NCBI GenBank assembly: GCA_026461645.1
Contig: JAPJMP010000084.1
Span: 1 to 6,487, forward strand
Reading direction: 5' to 3'
Length of the DNA: 6,487 nt
Source of the DNA: Burkholderiales bacterium
Lineage (GTDB): Bacteria > Pseudomonadota > Gammaproteobacteria > Burkholderiales > UBA11063
In this document: positions 1-4,881 of the stretch, one piece after another
Layout of the letters: the number at the start of each line of letters is the position of its first letter
Numbering within the stretch: position 1 is the stretch's first letter
Made by a program: the position numbers and the translations under genes
The notes under the pieces: model-generated
What the model was told of the DNA's origin: nothing
The model's input: the letters and a program-made list of their open reading frames with translations, nothing else
Databases searched by the model: none

Positions 1-135
1 AGACATTTATTTAAGATGTTGTGACCCAGGTGTTTTTGAAAATTGCTGTAAGCCTTGTGGCATAAGGGTTTTTGTTTTTAGATGTCCAAAGATGGGTATT
101 GATCTACAACAATAAGCACAAACTAAACCGTTGAT
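1..135 (-). other. Leftward transcribed region: candidate small RNA or 5' leader, runs off the window
   Basis: A strong minus-strand promoter at 142-170 should start a transcript near position 135 that runs left and out of the window. I find no convincing start codon with a ribosome binding site in this stretch; the longest readings are short and unrecognised. The region is visibly less AT-rich than the 180-295 spacer beside it, which fits a structured RNA or the leader of a gene further left. I compared it from memory with 6S RNA, tmRNA and RNase P RNA and saw no clear match. Its identity is open, and its left end lies outside the window. Confidence 0.3.
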
Positions 136-141
136 ACTACC

Positions 142-170
142 ATTATAGCACTTTGCTTATTCTGTGTTAA
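142..170 (-). promoter_or_regulatory. Strong leftward sigma70-type promoter
   Basis: Read on the minus strand, TTAACA (165-170) and a perfect TATAAT (142-147) are separated by 17 bp. The -10 box is preceded by TGC, giving the extended form TGnTATAAT. The predicted start site is near 135. This is the best promoter match I see in the window. It drives transcription away from the methionine sulfoxide reductase gene, toward something that begins at or beyond the left edge. Confidence 0.7.
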
Positions 171-232
171 ATTAACTAAATTTAATTTAAACTTTGATTA
201 ATTATAAAGATTCAATAATGATAAAATATAGA

Positions 233-261
233 TTAAAATGAAACTGTTTTTACTATATACT
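233..261 (+). promoter_or_regulatory. Candidate promoter for msrBA
   Basis: TTAAAA (233-238) and TATACT (256-261) are spaced by 17 bp on the plus strand, predicting a start near 268 and a leader of about 30-45 nt. The spacer is very AT-rich, so weak matches arise easily. An alternative, TTGGCT (261-266) with TAGAAT (283-288) at 16 bp, would leave almost no leader before 296. No operator for an oxidative stress regulator is evident. Confidence 0.4.
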
Positions 262-295
262 TGGCTCTTAGAGAAACACGGCTAGAATATATTTA

Positions 296-1162
296 ATGGT
301 GAGAATTAATGTGAATAAAACAAATAGCTTATTACCGATTACTAAAAGAATAATGTTCGAAGGTCAAACTGAATACCCCAACACGGCAGAAGAACCTGAG
401 TTAACCAAAGGCACTTATCTGTGTAGAAATTGCGGCCTTGCTTTATATCGCGCCCAATCTAAATTTATTTCCGGATGTGGCTGGCCAAGTTTTGATAATC
501 AAATTCAAGATAAGGTAATAAAAAAAGAAACTTTGAAACCAAATGTTTACGAAATTCTATGTTCCCGCTGTAATGGGCATTTAGGTCATATTTTTTATGG
601 AGAAAATTTTACTCCATTAAATGTTAGACATTGTGTTAATTCCTTAGCTTTGGACTATATTACCAATGACCAAGTACTAGACACTCAAGAAGCAATTGTT
701 GCTGCAGGATGCTTTTGGGGTGTTGAATATTATTTTCAGCAATTAAAAGGTGTTTTAAGCACTGAAGTTGGCTACTGTGGCGGAAAGACACAATATCCTA
801 GTTATAAAGATGTTTGCAATGGAAATACCGGCCATGCGGAAGGCGTACGAGTTTTATTTGACCCCAACGTCATTTGTTACGAGGAAATTATAAAATATTA
901 TTTTGAAATTCATGATTTTTCACAACAAGATGGACAAGGATATGATATTGGCGAACAATATTTAAGTATTATCTTTTACCATAACCCACAACAACAAGAC
1001 ATTGCAAATAAAGTTATTCAGTTACTAAAAGATAAAAATTATAGTGTCGCCACTAAAGTAGTACCTGCGCAAATTTTTTGGCCAGCAGAAAAATATCATC
1101 AAAATTATTATGCAGGACAAAGAACAATGCCTGATTGCCATATTTGGAATAAAAGGTTTTAG
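296..1162 (+). CDS. msrBA: Bifunctional methionine sulfoxide reductase, MsrB-MsrA fusion
   Basis: This 288-residue protein should reduce both stereoisomers of methionine sulfoxide in oxidised proteins, using thioredoxin as the usual electron donor. The MsrB half (about 15-125) has two zinc-binding CxxC pairs (C43/C46 and C89/C92), the GCGWPSF motif with the likely resolving Cys C61, and the catalytic Cys in RHCVNS (C113). The MsrA half (about 132-288) has the GCFWG motif with catalytic C139, then GYCGG, GHAEGV and a DIGEQYLS segment; C281 near the C-terminus could act as a resolving Cys. No signal peptide or thioredoxin domain is visible, so it is probably cytoplasmic. The order MsrB then MsrA is the reverse of the Neisseria PilB arrangement. 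The gene stands alone on the plus strand and converges on recX with overlapping stop codons. The start is either ATG 296 or GTG 311. Confidence 0.95.
   Translation: MVRINVNKTNSLLPITKRIMFEGQTEYPNTAEEPELTKGTYLCRNCGLALYRAQSKFISGCGWPSFDNQIQDKVIKKETLKPNVYEILCSRCNGHLGHIFYGENFTPLNVRHCVNSLALDYITNDQVLDTQEAIVAAGCFWGVEYYFQQLKGVLSTEVGYCGGKTQYPSYKDVCNGNTGHAEGVRVLFDPNVICYEEIIKYYFEIHDFSQQDGQGYDIGEQYLSIIFYHNPQQQDIANKVIQLLKDKNYSVATKVVPAQIFWPAEKYHQNYYAGQRTMPDCHIWNKRF
298..303 (+). promoter_or_regulatory. Possible ribosome binding site that would favour a GTG start at 311
   Basis: GGTGAG lies 7 nt before an in-frame GTG at 311. The ATG at 296 has no purine-rich motif upstream; the sequence before it is AT-rich. 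Translation may therefore start at 311, shortening the protein from 288 to 283 residues. Both starts keep the conserved MsrB N-terminal segment, so homology does not decide between them. Confidence 0.35.
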
Positions 1163-1200
1163 TTTGCCAGTGCCTGCTTAATTACCTCATAACTAAAACC
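1155..1200. other. Inverted repeat across the msrBA/recX junction, possible terminator for recX
   Basis: GGTTTTAGTT (1155-1164) and AACTAAAACC (1191-1200) form a perfect 10-bp stem with a 26-nt loop. It covers the overlapping stop codons of the two convergent genes. Read on the minus strand, the stem is followed by TTTTATT, a short U-tract that could end the recX transcript. On the plus strand no U-tract follows. The stem is AT-rich and lies wholly in coding sequence, so it could be a chance match. Confidence 0.35.
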
Positions 1201-1608
1201 CTTACTACTTAAATAACGATAAATTTTAGTTTTAAGTGTAACTGTTAAACAGTCACCAACTTGGCCAAACTTTTTTTTAATTATATGTCTAGCTAAATTA
1301 ATATCATGATTCGCAAACTGTTGCAAGAACTTATTGATTAACTCATAATCATCAATTTTTTGCATTAACTGGTAGCGAATTTTGTTTAAACTATATTTGT
1401 TTATTTTACTTTGAATATAACTTTCTATATACCGTGTTTCTGATAAATAATTGTGCTGGACCAATTGCTCTACTGTTTTATTTATACTCACACGATCATC
1501 ACAAATTAACTCTAACTTATTTACCATTTCTTTTTTAGTATATTCACGTCTAGCCAAATAAGTTAGAGCTTTAGTACGCAAATTAATCGGTGGTAACTTC
1601 GCGTTCAC
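1159..1608 (-). CDS. recX: Regulatory protein RecX
   Basis: RecX binds RecA filaments and limits their growth and activity. The 149-residue product has the usual RecX length and the family's repeated three-helix architecture. The N-terminal segment [21 protein letters not shown] (residues 12-32) is a typical first repeat, and [12 protein letters not shown] near the C-terminus resembles the end of the last one. The start is GTG at 1608, placing the first 26 bp inside the 3' end of recA. The only purine-rich stretch before it is GAAG, about 10 nt away, so translational coupling to recA is likely. An alternative TTG at 1581, just past the recA stop, would remove nine poorly conserved residues. 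Position directly after recA is the standard arrangement and supports the call strongly. Confidence 0.93.
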   Translation of the reverse strand: MNAKLPPINLRTKALTYLARREYTKKEMVNKLELICDDRVSINKTVEQLVQHNYLSETRYIESYIQSKINKYSLNKIRYQLMQKIDDYELINKFLQQFANHDINLARHIIKKKFGQVGDCLTVTLKTKIYRYLSSKGFSYEVIKQALAN

Positions 1609-2617
1609 TTAAACTTACTTCAGGAATTTTAATTCCAGATAATGAGCGAATTTTATTCTCTAACTCAGTAATTAATTCTGGATGCTCAGCCAAATATAAT
1701 CTAGCATTATCTTTTCCTTGACCAATTTTACTACCGGCATAACTATACCAAGAGCCAGATTTCTCTACCAAATTGTTTAGCACTCCTAGTTCAATTAGTT
1801 CACCATTGCGCGAAATTCCTTCACCATAAAGAATTTCAAACTCAGCTTGCTTAAATGGTGGAGCAACTTTATTTTTAACTACTTTAACCCGGGTCTCACT
1901 GCCGATTACTTCTTCACCTTTTTTAATTGCGCCACTTCTTCGAATATCCAAGCGTACAGATGCATAAAACTTCAAGGCATTACCACCAGTGGTTGTTTCA
2001 GGCGAACCAAACATTACTCCAATTTTCATGCGAATTTGATTAATAAAAATCACTAAAGTGTTAGTTTTTTTAATATTAGAAGTAAGTTTTCTCAACGCTT
2101 GTGACATCAAGCGAGCTTGCAGCCCTAAATGACTGTCACCCATATCTCCCTCTAATTCTGCACGCGGAGTTAATGCTGCTACTGAATCAATTACAATAAC
2201 ATCAACTCCACCACTTCTAACTAGCATATCTGCAATTTCTAGAGCTTGTTCCCCAGTATCTGGCTGAGAAATTAACATATCATCAACCTTAACTCCTAAC
2301 TTTCTTGCATACACCACATCAAGTGCATTTTCTGCATCAATGTAGGCACAAGTTCCACCAGCTTTTTGCGCCTCAGCAACTACAGATAAACTTAATGTAG
2401 TTTTACCACTTGATTCAGGCCCAAAAATTTCAATAACCCTGCCACGCGGTAAGCCACCAATACCTAAGGCTAAATCTAACCCTAGCGATCCAGTTGAAAT
2501 TACTTGAATATCATTAATTATTTGCGTTTCATTCATACGCATTATTGACCCTTTACCAAATTGTTTTTCAATTTGACTTAAGGCCGCTTGCAGAGCTTTA
2601 GATTTATCATTTTCCAC
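1583..2617 (-). CDS. recA: Recombinase RecA
   Basis: RecA forms ATP-dependent filaments on single-stranded DNA, drives strand exchange and stimulates LexA-type repressor cleavage. The 344-residue sequence aligns without gaps to E. coli mature numbering through the core: Walker A GPESSGKT (66-73), catalytic E96, Walker B VIVIDS (140-145), Q194 in FINQIR, loop L2 with F203 and E207, the ALKFYASVR signature (214-222), and the ATP-cap lysines K248 and K250. Two positions beside E96 differ from the near-universal AEHALDP segment: N97 replaces His and V101 replaces Pro. The C-terminal tail is shorter and less acidic than that of E. coli. The start is GTG with a good GGGGA ribosome binding site. The gene lies 17 bp after the pcm-like stop and overlaps recX by 26 bp, so it appears to be a distal operon gene. 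No CTGT-N8-ACAG SOS box is visible upstream. Confidence 0.98.
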   Translation of the reverse strand: MENDKSKALQAALSQIEKQFGKGSIMRMNETQIINDIQVISTGSLGLDLALGIGGLPRGRVIEIFGPESSGKTTLSLSVVAEAQKAGGTCAYIDAENALDVVYARKLGVKVDDMLISQPDTGEQALEIADMLVRSGGVDVIVIDSVAALTPRAELEGDMGDSHLGLQARLMSQALRKLTSNIKKTNTLVIFINQIRMKIGVMFGSPETTTGGNALKFYASVRLDIRRSGAIKKGEEVIGSETRVKVVKNKVAPPFKQAEFEILYGEGISRNGELIELGVLNNLVEKSGSWYSYAGSKIGQGKDNARLYLAEHPELITELENKIRSLSGIKIPEVSLSEREVTTD

Positions 2618-2623
2618 TTAATT

Positions 2624-2628
2624 TCCCC
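2624..2628 (-). promoter_or_regulatory. Ribosome binding site supporting the GTG start of recA
   Basis: On the minus strand GGGGA lies 6-7 nt before the GTG at 2617. This is the clearest Shine-Dalgarno match near the recA N-terminus, and the resulting protein begins exactly where RecA homologues do. There is no competing in-frame ATG before the conserved region. Confidence 0.7.
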
Positions 2629-2634
2629 ATCATA

Positions 2635-3285
2635 TTAAAATTTAAATTTATTTACATTTTCATGAATTAAATAATTAACTTTTGTTTCAAACAATATTGT
2701 TTGTAAATATTCGTTTTCTTTTACGCGCTCAATTAAAACCGCATGTAAAATTGGCAGCTGACCAATTATACCAACTAATTTACCCCCAATTTTTAGTTGT
2801 GATTTTATTTCCTGTGGAATATCAAGCAATGCTCCGCCAATAAAAATTCGATCAAAAGGAGCTTTAGTTGCCAAGCCATGTATCCCATTACCTTTGATTA
2901 AACTAACATTATTTATTCCTGCATAAATTAAATTCTGCGCTGCTAATTGCTTATTATCTTCATTAATTTCAATCGCATAAACAAAATCTCCCATTTTAGC
3001 TAAGCAGGCAGTAATATAACCACTTCCACTTCCAATTTCAAGAATTTTATTGCTTTTGTTAACATTTAATGCTTGCAATAAAATAGCCTCAACTCTTGGT
3101 GCTAACATTGTTTGCCCACCTGGTAAAGGTATTTCAAGATCTGAAAAGGCAATATTATAATAATTCTTAGGCACAAATTTTTCACGTTTAACTAAATGAA
3201 ATAAGCTAATAATTTCATTGTTAAAAATATTACATGGTCTTATTTGTTGTTCTATCATATTAAATCTAGCTTGGTCTAAATTCAT
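2635..3285 (-). CDS. Protein-L-isoaspartate O-methyltransferase family protein (Pcm-like)
   Basis: This is an S-adenosylmethionine-dependent methyltransferase of 216 residues. The AdoMet-binding motif I is ILEIGSGSGY (about 81-90), followed by the acidic YAIEIN strand end and a later APFDRIFIGGA segment. The N-terminal ARFNMIEQQIRP and REKFVP motifs belong to the PCMT family as found in betaproteobacteria. The canonical segment GQTIS is here GQTML (57-61), so the Thr-Ile-Ser stretch implicated in isoaspartyl substrate handling is changed, and the GDG motif reads GNG. Repair of isoaspartyl residues is therefore uncertain; another methyl acceptor is possible. I chose ATG 3285 because AGGG lies 8-9 nt upstream and homologues begin near MNLDQARFN; a GTG at 3294 would add three residues. 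The gene sits between the dsbA-like gene and recA. Confidence 0.85.
   Translation of the reverse strand: MNLDQARFNMIEQQIRPCNIFNNEIISLFHLVKREKFVPKNYYNIAFSDLEIPLPGGQTMLAPRVEAILLQALNVNKSNKILEIGSGSGYITACLAKMGDFVYAIEINEDNKQLAAQNLIYAGINNVSLIKGNGIHGLATKAPFDRIFIGGALLDIPQEIKSQLKIGGKLVGIIGQLPILHAVLIERVKENEYLQTILFETKVNYLIHENVNKFKF
2688..2703. repeat. Perfect 16-bp palindrome upstream of recA, inside the pcm-like gene
   Basis: The sequence CAAACAATATTGTTTG is its own reverse complement. It lies 71 bp before the recA start, within codons for QTILFE of the upstream gene. It could be an operator for an internal recA promoter, but no convincing -35/-10 pair accompanies it. In DNA this AT-rich, one such palindrome per several windows is expected by chance, so a function is only suggested by position. 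Confidence 0.3.
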
Positions 3286-3305
3286 GTGCAACACCCTACC
3301 TTAAT

Positions 3306-3974
3306 TTATTTTTTATTTTGTAACTGTTTTTTTACTAACTCTTGAACCACTTCAACTAGTCGTGCTGGTGAAGCTGCACTAACAACATATTTATCTGCAA
3401 CAATAAAAGTAGGTGTGGAATTTATATTATACTTAGTCATCATTGTTTTATATTGCGCAACTTTAGCACTTACCGAAAACGAATTGTATGTTGCCATTAT
3501 TTTATCAACTTGCGCTGCGCTATAGCCATTAGTTGCAAATAAGGATTTGATTTTACTCGGTTGATTTATTCCTTGAACATATTCCTTACCTTCAATGCCT
3601 TGTTCTGCTTTAACTTCATTAAATATAATAGGATACATTTTGGTAATATTCATTATATCTAAAGTTGCATTTAATTTAGCATAAGTTGCCGTAACATCAT
3701 CCCATACCACTTGCACTCTTTCTAAATCAATGCTCTTATTTGGAATAAGAGATGCATCAACAAATGGTTCTGCTGCTTTACAAAAAGGACAACTAAACGA
3801 AAAAAATTCTTTTACATTAACTTTACCTTTTGGTTCTACCGTTGGATCTACTGCAGAAGCTAAAATAGTATAATCAACGCCTTCAACAATTGGTTTAACT
3901 TGAGCATAAGCAAAATTAAAAGTGACTATATAAAAACCAATTAAGAGTATTTTCAATGCTTTAAACTTTTTCAT
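3306..3974 (-). CDS. dsbA: Periplasmic thiol:disulfide oxidoreductase, DsbA-like, CPFC active site
   Basis: The protein should introduce or rearrange disulfide bonds in exported proteins. It has 222 residues with a Lys-rich start, a hydrophobic core and a likely signal peptidase site after AYA (residue 24). The mature part has a thioredoxin fold with a helical insertion: FFSFSCPFCKAAEP holds the active Cys pair C62/C65, and the cis-proline loop is STPTF with P188. Family DsbA proteins normally carry CPHC; here the His is Phe, encoded clearly by TTT, which should change the redox properties. The start ATG has AAGGGA 6 nt upstream, placed just after the TAG of the SPOR gene. The SPOR-DsbA pair is a familiar betaproteobacterial arrangement. 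The gene symbol is by family; a DsbC/G-like role is less likely because no dimerisation domain is present. Confidence 0.88.
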   Translation of the reverse strand: MKKFKALKILLIGFYIVTFNFAYAQVKPIVEGVDYTILASAVDPTVEPKGKVNVKEFFSFSCPFCKAAEPFVDASLIPNKSIDLERVQVVWDDVTATYAKLNATLDIMNITKMYPIIFNEVKAEQGIEGKEYVQGINQPSKIKSLFATNGYSAAQVDKIMATYNSFSVSAKVAQYKTMMTKYNINSTPTFIVADKYVVSAASPARLVEVVQELVKKQLQNKK

Positions 3975-3987
3975 GCGTTTTCCCTTT

Positions 3988-4527
3988 CTATGTATTTATT
4001 TTGATTAAAACTGCTTTTATTTGTTGATCAGACAATTTTATAATTGTCTTTTGTGCTTGTTGTTCATGTTCAAACGGACCTAAAATTACACGATAAATTG
4101 TTTTATTATTAAGATTTTCACGTTTAATTTGAGCATCCATACCAAGTAAAGCTAATTGTCCCACTATGTCACTTGCCTTATTTTGACTAGCAAAAGCTCC
4201 AGCCTGAATATAAAAAGTTGATGTGGCTTTAGTGGCTGTCGGAATACTGGTTGCGGGATTTGATCCACCACTTGATTTGACTACTTTCTTGTCTTGTAAA
4301 ATTTGATAAAAATCAAAACTGGTGGTAGATGCATTCTCTTTGTTTTCTGGTGGTTTTTGTTGTTGTAGTTTAATTCCTGGCGACAAAATTATTGGCTCTG
4401 AAGCCGCAATGCTAGTATTATTACTTACATTTTTTCCAGTAAATTGCGAAGGTGAATTATTAATATAAACTGCTAACCCACCGGCAATTGCAATTCCTAT
4501 TACCACTCCAATTAAGAATTTATTCAT
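3988..4527 (-). CDS. Membrane-anchored SPOR-domain protein (FtsN-like layout)
   Basis: SPOR domains bind denuded peptidoglycan at the division septum. This 179-residue protein has a single N-terminal transmembrane segment (about 4-22, rich in Gly, Ile and Val), a low-complexity Ser/Pro/Thr/Gln linker (about 23-100) and a C-terminal SPOR domain (about 104-178, with FYIQAGAF and YRVILGPF as its two core strands). A short FDFYQIL motif (71-77) in the linker resembles the DFY-(K)IL motif seen in betaproteobacterial members of this group. The topology implies a cytoplasmic N-terminus and periplasmic SPOR domain. It is the first gene after an extended -10 promoter and is followed 13 bp later by the dsbA-like gene. 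The ribosome binding site is weak (AGAAG close to the ATG). Whether it is the true FtsN cannot be decided from sequence alone. Confidence 0.85.
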   Translation of the reverse strand: MNKFLIGVVIGIAIAGGLAVYINNSPSQFTGKNVSNNTSIAASEPIILSPGIKLQQQKPPENKENASTTSFDFYQILQDKKVVKSSGGSNPATSIPTATKATSTFYIQAGAFASQNKASDIVGQLALLGMDAQIKRENLNNKTIYRVILGPFEHEQQAQKTIIKLSDQQIKAVLIKINT

Positions 4528-4580
4528 GTCTTCTAAATTTCCACCTAGCTAATTTGTAAAACCGTTTATCATTTTATCTT

Positions 4581-4589
4581 ATTATACCA
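4581..4589 (-). promoter_or_regulatory. Extended -10 promoter for the SPOR-dsbA-pcm-recA-recX run
   Basis: Read on the minus strand, TGGTATAAT combines a perfect -10 hexamer (4581-4586) with the TGn extension (4587-4589). The expected start is near 4574, giving a leader of about 47 nt before the SPOR gene. No good -35 hexamer lies 17 bp upstream, which extended -10 promoters tolerate. No LexA-type CTGT-N8-ACAG site overlaps it. This is the only clear promoter I see upstream of recA. Confidence 0.6.
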
Positions 4590-4616
4590 TAATTTAAGTT
4601 AAATCTTTGCAGCGAA

Positions 4617-4859
4617 TTATTTTGACTCATTATCAGCCATTAATTGTTCAATTTTTTGTTCTAGTTCATCTAATTTATATTTAGTTTTAAGTAAAATTTT
4701 TTGCTGTGTATCAAACTCTTCTCGTGTAACTAAATCTAATTTATTAAATATAGCTAAAATTAAAGCCTTCACATTTTTTTCCACATCTTTTAGTGGGCTG
4801 ACACTAATTAATTCAGATAATTGTTTATTAACTTCATCAATTAATTTATTGTTTAGCAT
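4617..4859 (-). CDS. ubiK: Ubiquinone biosynthesis accessory factor UbiK (BMFP domain)
   Basis: UbiK family proteins support ubiquinone synthesis under aerobic conditions and bind UbiJ in E. coli. The 80-residue product fits the family length. It has the conserved middle segment FNKLDLVTREEFDTQ (38-52) and a C-terminal coiled coil (about 53-76, KILLKTKYKLDELEQKIEQL) typical of BMFP proteins, which form trimers. The N-terminal half is amphipathic helix with no signal peptide. AAAGG lies 8 nt before the ATG. The gene follows recN by 22 bp on the same strand and probably shares its transcript. No UbiJ gene is present in the window. Confidence 0.9.
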   Translation of the reverse strand: MLNNKLIDEVNKQLSELISVSPLKDVEKNVKALILAIFNKLDLVTREEFDTQQKILLKTKYKLDELEQKIEQLMADNESK

Positions 4860-4881
4860 TTTCTAGACCTTTATTATAGAG

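Noticed and set aside
50..79. Possible rightward terminator: AAGCCTT and AAGGGTT arms with a 7-nt loop followed by a T-rich run
   Set aside because: The stem has a G-G mismatch and only four pairs around the loop besides two A-T pairs, and no gene in the window would use it.
2..115. Open plus-strand frame of 37 codons entering from the left edge and ending TAA, with six cysteines
   Set aside because: It matches no family I know, it is short, and it runs antisense to the transcript predicted from the strong promoter at 142-170. It could be the tail of a gene further left, but nothing in the window supports that.
66..135. Minus-strand reading with CAYC and FGHLKTKT that recalls the zinc ribbon of IS1-type transposases
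   Set aside because: The second Cys pair is missing, there is no start signal, and the frame ends after about 50 codons. The resemblance is too weak to call a transposase remnant.
1847..2056. Plus-strand open frame of 69 codons
   Set aside because: It lies antisense within the conserved core of recA and has no family features; it is a shadow of that gene.
2641..2740. Internal recA promoter such as TTGTTT with TTTAAT at 17 bp
   Set aside because: The -35 has only three consensus bases and the region is so AT-rich that matches of this quality occur freely.
4528..4616. LexA box or terminator between ubiK and the SPOR gene
   Set aside because: I found no CTGT-N8-ACAG site and no GC-rich stem with a U-tract; only the extended -10 promoter stands out.
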